Shown: positions 1 to 8,720, counted from the first letter of the stretch. The stretch is 64,000 bases of DNA from Mesorhizobium sp. INR15 (GCF_015500075.1 NZ_CP045496.1:6520001-6584000); one strand, 5' to 3'. The notes: a model not told the origin generated them from the sequence alone. Numbers and translations: made by a program.

Positions 1-78
1 GCGGTAGGCGGCGGATGCCACAGCGCTGCTTCCAGCCTTGCGGCCAATGACCTTGACGTGAAGATGATAGATCGCCAT
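1..78 (-). CDS. traA: TraA-type conjugative relaxase, N-terminal fragment (runs off left edge)
   Basis: The reverse strand reads from an ATG at 78 to the window edge without a stop, giving 26 residues that begin MAIYHLHVKVIGRK and continue to a SAVASAAYR-like stretch. This is the typical start of the MobA/TraA relaxase domain, which nicks oriT and starts conjugative transfer; the AAYR segment is a conserved early motif. Only the N-terminus is visible, so whether the gene is intact outside the window is unknown. It is divergent from the traD-like remnant that follows, an arrangement seen in integrative elements of Rhizobiales and sphingomonads. Confidence 0.7.
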   Translation of the reverse strand, partial: MAIYHLHVKVIGRKAGSSAVASAAYR

Positions 79-311
79 CGCGACAGGATCATTTGCACGT
101 CAAACCACACGTCGGCACGACGTATAAGCGCGCCCTCCCTCGAAAAATTCTCTGGATGGACCAGCCCGTCCCGGGCTGTCTCGGCAACCCTGAAGCCTTC
201 CGGAAGACGCTCCCCTATCATTGCCGCATCGACATCAGATGGAGACAGCCATGCGTAAACATGGGCTAATCGCGGCGCGACTCACGATCTATTCCGTCGG
301 GACGGCGGATG

Positions 312-680
312 GTGAAGGTGGTTGCTCCTCGATAGAATCGGAAGCGGGCTCACAAGGCGCGACAGCTCAAAAACCGAAAGGTTCAGCAACTTGGCGAGCT
401 GGTGATCGCCACCGGCGCCGATCAGCTCAGCAGAGACGAACTGGCCGGAGCGCTGGTCGCGATCGCGGAAACGAAAGACACAGCAAAGCGTGAGGCATGG
501 GCCAAGCGTGGTGTGACGTTTTTCGAAAGCCGGTCCCGGCGAGTTGCTCCAGCATCTCAACGCAACCATCGCGGCGCTCCAGCACAACCGGGCAGCCCAC
601 AATCGCCAGCAAAAAAGGAAAAGTCCAAATCAAGGCATGGCAACGCAAGGAGAGGGCCGCCGACTGAAGTGGACCCGTAG
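312..680 (+). pseudogene. traD: traD-like conjugal transfer protein, damaged 5' end
   Basis: From about 345 the frame reads KNRKVQQLGELVIATGADQL, then an AWAKRGVTFFE-like segment and a basic tail ending at 680. I recognise this as the small TraD family usually found beside Ti-type traA. The expected N-terminus is not in the same frame: an in-frame TAG precedes the conserved part, while another frame carries an ESEAGSQGA stretch that could be the shifted N-terminus. A GTG at 402 could start a shortened 92-aa product. I call it a pseudogene or 5'-damaged gene. The helical, basic character fits a DNA-processing accessory protein, but its function is inferred from family and neighbourhood only. 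Confidence 0.55.
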
Positions 681-888
681 GCGTCTGTCGCATTGTGCAA
701 TCTTGAACGGAGAGAGCGATGTCAAAGACAGGTGTGAATGCAATCCCTTAGCTCGATCTACCCCTGTCTCGGCAAGTGGTACGAAATCTGCCGGCTTGTC
801 TGAGTACGACTATGGAACGGCTACGGACATCACCGCTCTTACATCACCCTTTTTGCAGCCACCTCGGCCTTAGGTTAGAAGGACGGAA

Positions 889-1023
889 ATGCGCTTAACT
901 ATGCTGATTTCGGTAGGATTGCTTATCTTCTTGACTGGATGTGTCACCGCGCCAAAAGCACGCCGCACGACCTCTCGGATGCAGAAAAACATCGGATCAA
1001 GTCCAACCTTCTCGTCGCGCTGA
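889..1023 (+). CDS. Small putative lipoprotein (44 aa)
   Basis: An ATG at 889 follows a good AGAAGGA ribosome site and opens a 44-residue frame. It begins with a short hydrophobic signal (MLISVGLLIFL) and ends it with the lipobox LTGC at residues 15-18, so Cys18 would be the lipidated residue and mature N-terminus. The remaining 26 residues are basic and polar with no domain I recognise. It may be a genuine micro-lipoprotein or the surviving start of a longer lipoprotein gene truncated after about 1020. It lies alone between the traD remnant and the convergent catE-like gene. Confidence 0.45.
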   Translation: MRLTMLISVGLLIFLTGCVTAPKARRTTSRMQKNIGSSPTFSSR

Positions 1024-1388
1024 AGACCCCGGACGCACTGTTCTCAACCGTTCGCGCTGTCGTTTCCCGGTCCGGCAAGATGACGGTATGGGGATGGGTC
1101 AGGGTGGTCCGACTTTCCGGACTATCCCAGGTACCCTGACAACAGGCCGTTCGCGGTCACTTACACTTATGACGAACCGCAGCTCAGGGATTTCCACCTC
1201 TTACATTTTGCCAATAAGCAGAGCGAAGTCCCTCCGTTGTACGTCCTTTGCTCGACGCTCGGAATTCCGTTTTGACCGAGGGAAAGGCGCGAAGCCGGCC
1301 ACCCCGCCCGGCTCGCGATCCTTAGCCGCCGCCATGCGGCGGCAGCCGATCACGAGCTGTCCTTTAAGACTCAACGCATGGCCGCTTT
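1024..1388. other. Non-coding or decayed stretch
   Basis: About 365 bases separate the small lipoprotein frame from the stop of the convergent catE-like gene. Overlapping frames exist here but none has a convincing start, composition or recognisable family. It may hold the decayed remainder of the lipoprotein gene. Confidence 0.4.
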
Positions 1389-2252
1389 TCACTTCCGGAT
1401 TTTAATTGCGGTGCCCCAAGGGTCAGAGAATCTCACCGCACTCCTCTCGTTCGTGTGGGCGATTGCCATTCCTTCTGCCCGGGCGACTAGGCTTGCCAAC
1501 ACATCGGCGTCCCGTGCAATGATCTCCACCTCCTCTAGCCCGGCCGTTCCGGATGGGCGGCCCGCGACCCCGCGACTGTTCCAGACGTTGCCCGCGAGCT
1601 GATGATGGTAGCCGCCGCTGCCATAGAAGGTTGCGCCGGGATAATCGACGGCCACGTCGAACCCGAGCACATCGCGATAGAAGCGGTCCGCCACAGCCGT
1701 GTCCCCGACCTGGAGATGGACGTGTCCGATGCTGCCGCCTTCTGGGAAGCCCACCCAGTCCGTTCCCCCTGATGCCTTCAGCAGGTCCTCGACGTCGAGG
1801 CGTTCCGTCGTCATCTGGATGTTGCCGTCCTGATCGCGCCACCTTGAAACGGGTCGATCCGCGTAGACCTCGATTCCGTTCCCTTCTGGATCGCTGAGAT
1901 AAAGGGCTTCACTCACGATATGGTCTGAAGCACCCTGAAGCCGTATTCCCGCGGATCTCACAAAGGACAGCCAGCGGCCGAGGTCCGCACGGGAGGGCAT
2001 GAGGAAGGCCGTGTGAAACAGCCCTGCCTGTCGCGGATCGCCACGGCTGAGGGCGGGGTCGCCGTGCAAGGTGACCATCGGCGTTCCATTCGTGCCCAGC
2101 GTGGCGCTTCCCTTGCTTTCGGCGACGGGGGTCAGGCCAAGAACGCGTTGGTAGAAGCTCGAAACCGCATCCAGGTCGCGCACCTTGAGGGTGACGGTGC
2201 CGATGCGCATGGGCGCGGCGTTCATGTCGAAGAATTCAGATGTGTCGGTCAT
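1389..2252 (-). CDS. catE: CatE-like VOC-family extradiol dioxygenase
   Basis: This 287-aa protein has two vicinal-oxygen-chelate modules, roughly residues 15-130 and 165-285. It carries the family signatures SEALYLSDPEGNGIEVY and IGHVHLQVGD followed by GGYHHQ. The architecture matches Bacillus subtilis CatE (catechol 2,3-dioxygenase, YfiE), which opens toxic catechols; the H and E residues in those motifs fit metal ligands. I chose the ATG at 2252 because GGAG sits just upstream and homologues start there; an upstream in-frame start would add 11 residues. It is the last gene of a reverse-strand cluster after a DoxX gene, as in the Bacillus catDE operon. The exact aromatic or quinone substrate is not known. 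Confidence 0.8.
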   Translation of the reverse strand: MTDTSEFFDMNAAPMRIGTVTLKVRDLDAVSSFYQRVLGLTPVAESKGSATLGTNGTPMVTLHGDPALSRGDPRQAGLFHTAFLMPSRADLGRWLSFVRSAGIRLQGASDHIVSEALYLSDPEGNGIEVYADRPVSRWRDQDGNIQMTTERLDVEDLLKASGGTDWVGFPEGGSIGHVHLQVGDTAVADRFYRDVLGFDVAVDYPGATFYGSGGYHHQLAGNVWNSRGVAGRPSGTAGLEEVEIIARDADVLASLVARAEGMAIAHTNERSAVRFSDPWGTAIKIRK

Positions 2253-2306
2253 GATGGTGCTCCAGCGAGATGGGCCGCGGCTCATGCCGTGGCCATTGAG
2301 GCGAGA

Positions 2307-2750
2307 TCAGGCCTTGGTACGATTCAGTGAGAACGTGCCGTTTCCAAGCAACGCCTGGACAATAAGGGTGACCGTCCAAAATGCGGGAAATTCCCAACCG
2401 CCGCCTTCATTCGTGAAGAAGAAGCCGGCGTCGCCATGGGGAGCGTAGATCGAGCCGAGCAGTACTGGCACCAGCGCAAGTGACACCCAACGGGTGGCGA
2501 CGCCAACGATCAGGGCGATGCCGCCGGCAAGTTCCGCCGCGATGACAATGTAAGCGAGGAAACCTGGAAAGCCGAGGCTTTCGAAGAATCCCACGGTGCC
2601 AGCCGGGGTGAAGATCATCAGCTTCAGCCAGACGTGGGCGAGAAATAGGACGCCCATCGAAACCCGCAGGATCGTCGCGGCGAGATCGGCATTGCTCACA
2701 CCATCGATGAGGGTCGGCCGGGTGGAATTCTGAATAGTTGCGTAGGTCAT
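2307..2750 (-). CDS. DoxX-family membrane protein (CatD-like)
   Basis: The 147-aa product has about four hydrophobic segments and the DoxX pattern: an N-terminal RVSMGVLFLAHVWLK helix, GFFESLGFPGFLAY, a glycine-rich AELAGGIALIVG helix and a C-terminal TNEGGGWEFPAFW motif. DoxX proteins sit in the inner membrane and are linked to redox, thiol and quinone stress. Its position 54 bases upstream of the CatE-like gene mirrors Bacillus catD-catE, suggesting a shared role in catechol or quinone detoxification. A second DoxX gene with the same motifs lies at 22572-22985. Confidence 0.8.
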   Translation of the reverse strand: MTYATIQNSTRPTLIDGVSNADLAATILRVSMGVLFLAHVWLKLMIFTPAGTVGFFESLGFPGFLAYIVIAAELAGGIALIVGVATRWVSLALVPVLLGSIYAPHGDAGFFFTNEGGGWEFPAFWTVTLIVQALLGNGTFSLNRTKA

Positions 2751-2776
2751 GGTCGTGTTCCTTGTGTCTAAGATGA

Positions 2777-3406
2777 TCAGGCAGCGCGCTGCCAGGTGGG
2801 GGCCATGTCGGTTCCGTGGCCGAGGCCGTAGCCGAGCGTGATGTTCAGCGCCGCGACAGGCTCCAGAAAACGAGCCGTGACGAGGCTTCCCGTGTCGGTC
2901 GCTTCGAACCCGGCGCTACTTGCCAGCTCGATGACCACGGACCGGGCGTCGGCATCGTCCGAGGCCACGAAGGTAGTGGCGGCACGGCCACCGGCCTTCC
3001 CTCCGTTCTGGAGCACCTGCGCGAAGATCGTGTTGAAGGCCTTCACCACCCGCGCCTGGGGCGCATGCTTCTGGAGTTCTTCGGCGGCGCTGGTCGTGTG
3101 GCCGATGCTGAGGCCGGAGAAGTCGGCTTTCATCGGGTTGGTGATGTCGACCAAAACCTTGCCGGACAGTCCGCCTGCGGCGTCGATCGCCTCGGCAGCT
3201 CGTTCATAGGGAACGGCGAGCACGACGATATCGGCTCGTGCAGCGTCGGAAACGGCCGCTGAGGCTACTCCGTTGCCGACATCGCGGGCGGCCGCTTCCG
3301 CCTTGGCAACATCACGAGCGGCGAGTGTGACGCGATGTCCGCCCTTAGCGAAGAGGGCGGCAAGGCCCTTGCCCATGTTGCCGGCTCCAATGATCGAGAT
3401 GTCCAT
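2777..3406 (-). CDS. NADPH-dependent F420 reductase-like oxidoreductase
   Basis: This 209-aa protein opens with a Rossmann dinucleotide motif (GAGNMGKGLA, residues 7-16), followed by a segment DIVVLAVPYE typical of the F420-dependent NADP oxidoreductase/pyrroline-carboxylate-reductase-like fold, and then VLVDITNPM. Proteins of this type in non-methanogens lack known F420 partners and are usually annotated as NAD(P)-binding reductases. It is 26 bases upstream of the DoxX gene and probably co-transcribed with doxX and catE under the LysR regulator encoded just upstream. Substrate unknown. Confidence 0.75.
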   Translation of the reverse strand: MDISIIGAGNMGKGLAALFAKGGHRVTLAARDVAKAEAAARDVGNGVASAAVSDAARADIVVLAVPYERAAEAIDAAGGLSGKVLVDITNPMKADFSGLSIGHTTSAAEELQKHAPQARVVKAFNTIFAQVLQNGGKAGGRAATTFVASDDADARSVVIELASSAGFEATDTGSLVTARFLEPVAALNITLGYGLGHGTDMAPTWQRAA

Positions 3407-3521
3407 CTTCGTTCTCCTTGCGAAAGCGCCTTCCTGGCGCGGTCACCTGAAGATGGGGGAGATCACGTGGTATGATAATCCGGCTCATAGGAAGATGATT
3501 GCATCCAGAATGGAAGCAATG

Positions 3522-4451
3522 TCACCAGCCCGCCTCCCATGCCGGAACACCTCGGTAGCGCTCGACGAGGGCGTCGACGAGCAGTCGTACCTTGGCTGCG
3601 AGATGTCGGTTGTGAGGATAGAGAACGTGAACGTCGTAGGGTTCGCTCTCGAAATCCCGCAGGAGGCGGACCACCCGCCCGGACCGGATGGCTTCCCCGG
3701 CAACGAAGCCTGGAAGGCAGGCAATGCCCAGGCCCTCTTCCGCTGCCTGCAGACAGGCTTCCGTATTGGAGTAGCGGATGCGCCCCCTCACGCCCGCCGT
3801 GTAAGCCTTTCCGGAGGGATGCCTGAAGGGCCATTTCTCGGGTTCGCGGAAGTTGGTGTCGATGATGCAGGCGTGGCGTGTCAGGTCCTCGGGTTTTTCG
3901 ACCGGGTTGTGGTCCTCGACATAGGCCGGAGCTGCGACGACGACTATGCGGACGGCGCACAGCCTGCGGATGGTTAGGCTCGAGTCAACGGGGCGCCCGA
4001 CACGCACTGCCATGTCAAAGCCCTCGTCCACCAGGTTCACCACCCGATCGGTGAAGCTGACGTCGAGCTCGATGTCGGGATGCCTGCTCGCGAACTCATT
4101 GAGCGCAGGGGCGAGTTCGGTGGTGCCGAAGGTAAGTGGAGCCGTGAGGCGAAGCCGCCCGCGCGGTGACTGGGAGATATTGCGGATGTCGAGGTCGAGG
4201 GTCTCGAGATCGTCGATTAGAGGGCGTAGCCGCTCGTAGTAGGCCTGCCCGGCTTCGGTCGGCGAAACCGAGCGGGTTGTCCGGTTTAGGAGCCTTACGC
4301 CGAGGTTCGCCTCCAACCTCGAAACGAGTTTTGATGCCTGTCCGGAACTGGTCTTCAGCCGTGCCGAAGCGCTGGCGAACCCCCCGGTTTCCATCACCGC
4401 GATGAACATCCGGTCGCATTCGAGGCGGTCCATTGCTTCCTCCAACGACAC
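3522..4451 (-). CDS. LysR-family transcriptional regulator
   Basis: The 309-aa product has an N-terminal winged helix-turn-helix (about residues 10-70, with the characteristic FASASARLKTSSGQASKL recognition region and LLNRTTRSVSPTEAG wing). A substrate-binding domain follows from about residue 95. It resembles the DNA-binding subgroup that controls quinone or aromatic stress genes. It is on the same strand as, and 115 bases upstream of, the reductase-DoxX-CatE cluster, so it is a likely local regulator, although the classic divergent layout is absent. The effector cannot be read from the sequence. Confidence 0.88.
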   Translation of the reverse strand: MSLEEAMDRLECDRMFIAVMETGGFASASARLKTSSGQASKLVSRLEANLGVRLLNRTTRSVSPTEAGQAYYERLRPLIDDLETLDLDIRNISQSPRGRLRLTAPLTFGTTELAPALNEFASRHPDIELDVSFTDRVVNLVDEGFDMAVRVGRPVDSSLTIRRLCAVRIVVVAAPAYVEDHNPVEKPEDLTRHACIIDTNFREPEKWPFRHPSGKAYTAGVRGRIRYSNTEACLQAAEEGLGIACLPGFVAGEAIRSGRVVRLLRDFESEPYDVHVLYPHNRHLAAKVRLLVDALVERYRGVPAWEAGW

Positions 4452-4566
4452 AAAAAAGTGTCGACCGAGGCTATTCTATCTCGATCAGGCAGCAGTGGCG
4501 ACGGTCGCCTGTAGGCTACGGCGAGTAGTACCCTTGCCGCGGTAGCCGATCATCGGAAACCAACCG

Positions 4567-6006
4567 TCAGCCGACGAGCACGTTGCGGAACTGCCACGGC
4601 TGCGATGCGTCGATGTTTTCCGGGAAGAACCCGGGCCGACCGTCGAGCGGCGTCCAGTCGGTGTAGGTCCCGGAAACCTTCCCGAGATAGGGCGTCTGGA
4701 TTTCGAGGCAGCGGCGGAAGTCGAGCTCCTCGACTTCGACGATGCCTGCCGACGGGTTTTCGAGTGCCCACACCATTCCGGCGAGGATCGCGGATGTCAC
4801 CTGAAGCCCCGTGGCATTGTGGTGAGGGGCAAGCGCGCGCGCCTCTTCAATGGAAAGCGTAGAGCCATACCAATAGGCATTCTTGCCGTGGCCGTAGAGC
4901 AGCACGCCCAATTCGTCGACGCCATCGGCGATCTCGTCCTCGCCGAGGATGTGGAAGGTCTCCTGCGGCATACCAGCCTTGCCAAAAATTTCATGCAACG
5001 ACAGCACGGCGTCATCACACGGATGATAGGCGTAGTGGCACGTCGGGCGATAGGCAGCCGTTCCGTGCTGGTCGCGCACGGTGAAATAGTCCGACAAAGT
5101 GATCGCCTCGTTGTGGGTGACGAGGAAAGCGTGCTGGGCTCCGGCGATCGGGGTCCAGGATCGAACGCGCGTGTCGGCGCCGGGCTGGAGAAGGTAGATC
5201 GCGGACTGGGAGCCCTTCCCATGCCTGCGGCCGTTCTCCGGCATCCAGGTCTCGTGCGTGCCCCAGCCGAGTTCGGCCGGCTGCAGGCCTTCGGCGATGA
5301 ATCCTTCGACGGACCAGGTGTTGACGAATGTCCCGATCGTTTTCGGCGACAGCGAACGCTGGGTGTCGCGCTCGGCGATATGGATACCCTTGACGCCGAC
5401 ACGCTGCATCAGCGCGGCCCATTCCTCTCGCGTCTTCGGATCCGGACCTTCGATGCCCGTGTCCGTTGCGAGGTTCAGCAGGGCCTGCTTGACCAGCCAT
5501 GACACCAGGCCAGGATTTGCGCCGCAGCAGTTCACGGCTGTCGGGCCACCGGGGTTTTCCGCCTGCGCCTCCAGGATGATCTCGCGCAGGGCGTAGTTGG
5601 TGCGTGCCTCGGGCCCGGCGCTTTCGTCAAGGTAGAAGCCTGCCCAGGGCTCGGCGACGGTATCGATGTAGAGCGCCCCGACTTCGCGGCAGAGCTCCAT
5701 GACGGCGCGCGACGAGACGTCGACCGACACGTTGACGCAAAAACCTTGGCCACCGCCATCGGTGAGGAGCGGTGTCAGGAGGTCACGGTAGCCGTCTCGG
5801 GTAACCGCCGCATGGACGAAGCGAACGCCATTTGCGTCCAGGAGCGCGCGGTCCGCGTCGTTCGGATCGATGACGACGAAGCGAGAGCGATCGAACTCGA
5901 AATGGCGCTCCAGCAGATGCACCATGCCTTTGCCGATCGAGCCGAAACCGATCATGACGAGGGGTCCCGTAATCCTGCCGTGAACCGGCCATTCGTTGTT
6001 GTTCAT
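4567..6006 (-). CDS. hss: Homospermidine synthase
   Basis: This 479-aa enzyme couples two putrescines (or spermidine plus putrescine) to give sym-homospermidine, using NAD+ as a recycled hydride carrier in the cytosol. The N-terminal Rossmann motif VMIGFGSIGKGM is at about residues 17-28. It is followed by family segments such as YIDTVAEPWAGFY and NCCGANPGLVSWLVKQAL. The length matches bacterial Hss (about 477 aa). I chose the ATG at 6006; the longer frame to 6210 would add an arginine-rich tail unlike the family. Homospermidine is a common polyamine in rhizobia. It is monocistronic, with LysR downstream on the same strand. Confidence 0.92.
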   Translation of the reverse strand: MNNNEWPVHGRITGPLVMIGFGSIGKGMVHLLERHFEFDRSRFVVIDPNDADRALLDANGVRFVHAAVTRDGYRDLLTPLLTDGGGQGFCVNVSVDVSSRAVMELCREVGALYIDTVAEPWAGFYLDESAGPEARTNYALREIILEAQAENPGGPTAVNCCGANPGLVSWLVKQALLNLATDTGIEGPDPKTREEWAALMQRVGVKGIHIAERDTQRSLSPKTIGTFVNTWSVEGFIAEGLQPAELGWGTHETWMPENGRRHGKGSQSAIYLLQPGADTRVRSWTPIAGAQHAFLVTHNEAITLSDYFTVRDQHGTAAYRPTCHYAYHPCDDAVLSLHEIFGKAGMPQETFHILGEDEIADGVDELGVLLYGHGKNAYWYGSTLSIEEARALAPHHNATGLQVTSAILAGMVWALENPSAGIVEVEELDFRRCLEIQTPYLGKVSGTYTDWTPLDGRPGFFPENIDASQPWQFRNVLVG

Positions 6007-6648
6007 GAGACTGTCCAATCTTTCTGCGCGCGTCGGCGCGATCAGCGGCTTGAGCCACTTGTCGGGACGGGTCCGTTTCCGGCCTAAGTCGTGGGATGAC
6101 CGCCCCGCGCCCAAGGCGCGTCGACGGTCCCGATCATCGTGTTTAAAAGGAGATTGACTGCGCGGCGTCGATCGACCGCCACCAGCATTGTGCCCCACCG
6201 GCGGGCGCAACGCGTCCCGGCCGGGGCTAGTTGCCCGCGATGGGGCACACCCTGAAGAGAATTCCGTTGAGGGGGAAGACGCTGGTCATCCCCCACAGGT
6301 GGGAGTTATGGGCATGCTTGTCAAGCAGCCGTGGCGGCAGCGTCGGGCATCCTCCCCGTCGGATGCTGGAGCAAAAATTCGCCCGGCTTGACTTTGCGTC
6401 TGGGGTATCCCACGTTCTGCGGCATGTCGACTGATCGCTGCATCGTCCCGCTTGAACGGGCGTTCCCCATCGCGGGCACCTAACCCCCGGCTCGGTCGCG
6501 TCGCGTCCCGGCCGCGGGGCATATGCCTACACGCCCTGCGATACGCGGCTCTGTAGGACCGGCGACAAACCAATCCACACAGACAGTCCTTCAGCCGTTG
6601 GCGCCCTTGTCGCGCCCGCGGTTTGATCAATTTGGAAGAGTTTTGAAA
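6007..6648. other. Intergenic region with a strong inverted repeat
   Basis: About 640 bases separate hss and the first rnk-like gene, which diverge. No convincing gene is seen. Its main content is a 59-base palindromic structure at 6190-6248, described separately; promoters for both flanking genes should lie here. Confidence 0.5.
6190..6248. repeat. 59-base multi-segment inverted repeat
   Basis: The arms GTGCCCCA and TGGGGCAC enclose GCGGGCGCAAC paired with GTTGCCCGC (a two-base bulge) and an inner CCCGGCCGGGG. Both strands can therefore fold into one long hairpin. There is no T-tract next to it, so it is not a classic terminator. It could be a structured leader for the hss transcript, a small RNA, or a mobile repeat. 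Confidence 0.55.
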
Positions 6649-7092
6649 ATGGCCACCACCACGGGCGGGCGCAAGCCTGCCATCACCATAACCCGCTCCG
6701 ACCATTACAGCCTGTCGCGGCTTGCCGAATCCCGCGCTGCGAGGGATCCGGATATGTCCGAGCAGTTGCTTACCGAACTCGACCGCGCTCGCGTCGTGGA
6801 AGACAGGCGCATCGCGGCCGATGTTGTACGCATGGGCTCGACGCTGCGGTTCACTACCGACGCGGGCGAGGACCGGACCGTCACGCTGGTATTCCCCGGA
6901 GAGGCTGACATCGCAAGGGGCAAGGTGTCGGTCCTGACGCCTATCGGCGCGGCGTTGATCGGCCTGTCCGCCTCGCAGTCGATCGATTGGACGTCGCGCG
7001 ATGGCCGCGTCCACAGGCTAACCGTCGAGCACGTCGAACAGAACGATGTCGCACGGCCTGCTCGGCCGCAGCCCGAACTGCGGACGGCATGA
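6649..7092 (+). CDS. rnk: Rnk-family nucleoside diphosphate kinase regulator / GreA-like protein
   Basis: The 147-aa product combines an N-terminal Rnk-type helical hairpin (residues 12-55, around SLSRLAESRAARDP) with a GreA/GreB-type C-terminal domain. The latter shows VTLVFPGEADIARGKVSVLTPIGAALIGL, a typical FKBP-like fold segment. In Escherichia coli Rnk binds RNA polymerase and was first found as a regulator of NDP kinase. I chose the ATG at 6649, where the family begins; an upstream in-frame start lacks support. A second, more divergent paralogue follows at 7237 on the same strand. Confidence 0.8.
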   Translation: MATTTGGRKPAITITRSDHYSLSRLAESRAARDPDMSEQLLTELDRARVVEDRRIAADVVRMGSTLRFTTDAGEDRTVTLVFPGEADIARGKVSVLTPIGAALIGLSASQSIDWTSRDGRVHRLTVEHVEQNDVARPARPQPELRTA

Positions 7093-7236
7093 CCATGTCG
7101 ATGCCCCCAGCCGCCTCTCGATTTACGGAGGATTCATCATCGCAGGATCGTAGCCCCCTGTGCCGCACACATGCGGCCAGGGGTTCTCCACCTCGACCCG
7201 ACTCACCGCTCCCAGGCGGAGCAATGGAGAACTACG

Positions 7237-7779
7237 ATGTCAAAAGAAACCTGCATCCTCACCACAAAGGACTTCACGATCGTCGAAGTCATGCGCGACC
7301 GTTGCCTTGGCCAGGACTATCTGCTCGCTCCGATCCTCAAACGGAAGATCGAATCCGCCATCGTTATGTTCCGCGATGACGTTCCGGACGATGTCGCCAC
7401 CATGAGCAGCCGTGTCACTTTCAGCGTGGACGGTCGCGATCCCAATACCAGGATCATCTCGCACGACCGGATGACGTCTCCGATCGGCATGTTCCTGCCC
7501 GTCACTACCTTGCGCGGGCTGGCGCTTCTCGGCCTTGCTGAGGGTGAGCACTTCATCTTTACGAACAGCGACGGCGTGGAGGAGCGGATCCTGCTCGAGA
7601 AGGTCCACTACCAGCCGGAGTCCGCGAGGCGTGAAAAGGAAGCTCTGGAGAGATACTCAATGGGACAAGCTCCCGGCAAACCTTCACTGAAATTGATACG
7701 CGGCGCGTTTTACGACCGAGCGCCGCTCGTCCCAGTCTCCCCCGTCGGTTTCGACGATCCCGGCCCTTCGGCTGCTTGA
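7237..7779 (+). CDS. Rnk/GreA-like protein, divergent paralogue
   Basis: The 180-aa product starts at an ATG preceded by GGAGAA. Its central part repeats the plan of the upstream gene: a segment TRIISHDRMTSPIGMFLPVTTLRGLALLGLAEG aligns by eye with the GreA-like C-terminal domain of 6649-7092. It has a longer C-terminal tail rich in Pro and Ser. It probably binds RNA polymerase as Rnk does, but key residues cannot be judged without an alignment. The two genes are 144 bases apart and may form one transcription unit produced by duplication. Confidence 0.65.
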   Translation: MSKETCILTTKDFTIVEVMRDRCLGQDYLLAPILKRKIESAIVMFRDDVPDDVATMSSRVTFSVDGRDPNTRIISHDRMTSPIGMFLPVTTLRGLALLGLAEGEHFIFTNSDGVEERILLEKVHYQPESARREKEALERYSMGQAPGKPSLKLIRGAFYDRAPLVPVSPVGFDDPGPSAA

Positions 7780-7906
7780 CGGCAGCGCCGCGCTCAACGA
7801 AGGCAGACAATGAACAAGTGTTCGGGCGCCTGTAGTCGAGCGCGGTCGTTGGCGGCGACAGGCGGATCACGTAGAGTGCCGCAATTGATCTGTTTCAAGG
7901 GGCGAA

Positions 7907-8707
7907 ATGGAGAACTGTCAGCTACTTCTGATCGTAGCCCTGCCCTTTCTGGCAGGGCTCGCGGCGTTGCTCCTTCCGTCAGATTCGAGCGCTCCTGCCA
8001 CATGGCTTGCCGGGGCGACGACCTTCGCATGTCTCGCGTTGACGCTGTCGCTCTATCCATCAGTCAGCGATGGCGGCACCGTCCATCACACGACTGCATG
8101 GATGCTATCGCTGGGGGTCGAATTAACCCTTAGGATGGATGGTTCGCCTGGATCTTCGCCTTTCTGGTAAGCGCCATCGGTTTCCTTGTCGTCATATACA
8201 CCCGCTGCTCTATTTCGCCCGAAGATCCGGTGCGGCGATTCTACTGTTCTTCTTGCTATTCACGGGCTCGATGCTGGGCGTCATCCTGTCAGGCAACCTC
8301 ATCGTCCTGGTCGTGTTCTGGGAATTGACCAGCATCACCTCCTTCTTGCTCATCGGCTATTGGCACCACAACCAAACGGCGCGCGACGGTGCGCGTATGT
8401 CGCTGACCGTACCGGGCGTCGGCGGTCTGGCGCTTCTCGGGGGTGTTCTGATCATAGGGCATATCCACGCACCGACCCTCGGGACCAGCTGGGGACGGGC
8501 GCGACCGTTTTCGCCGCGATCGTCTTCTTTTCGGCGCTGGATTCCAGGCTGGCCGCTCATGAACTCCTGATCGGTGTGTTTGTCACCGTCACCACTCTGG
8601 TCACCCTGATGTTGCTTGCGCGGGCGGCGCTCTATCCCGACTGTGCGGAGATGGACGCGACCGCACCTTCGCGCACGAGACTCGCCGTGCCAGGCAAGGC
8701 CCTGTAG
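7907..8707 (+). pseudogene. Fused remnant of Na+(K+)/H+ antiporter subunits PhaA and PhaG
   Basis: The region starts with a PhaA/MrpA-like N-terminus (LLLIVALPFLAGLAALLLP). It then jumps frame near 8135 into the FAWIFAFLVSAIGFLVV segment and again near 8240 into SGNLIVLVVFWELTSITSFL and GYWHHN, the conserved PhaA core. After GGVLIIGHI, near 8465, it continues directly with HAPTLGTSWG, which belongs to the small PhaG/MrpG subunit. A further frameshift near 8493 leads to FFSALDSRLAAHELLIGVFVTVTT, the PhaG C-terminus. One deletion has thus joined the first and last genes of a multisubunit antiporter operon, and at least three frameshifts followed. No functional product is expected. Confidence 0.75.
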
Positions 8708-8720
8708 CAGGATGGAAGCA

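Noticed and set aside
6007..6210. In-frame N-terminal extension of homospermidine synthase.
   Set aside because: The added residues are Arg/Pro-rich without family similarity, and the ATG at 6006 gives the normal length.
6286..7014. Reverse 242-codon frame opposite the first rnk gene.
   Set aside because: Shadow of the rnk gene; no family similarity and no start signal.
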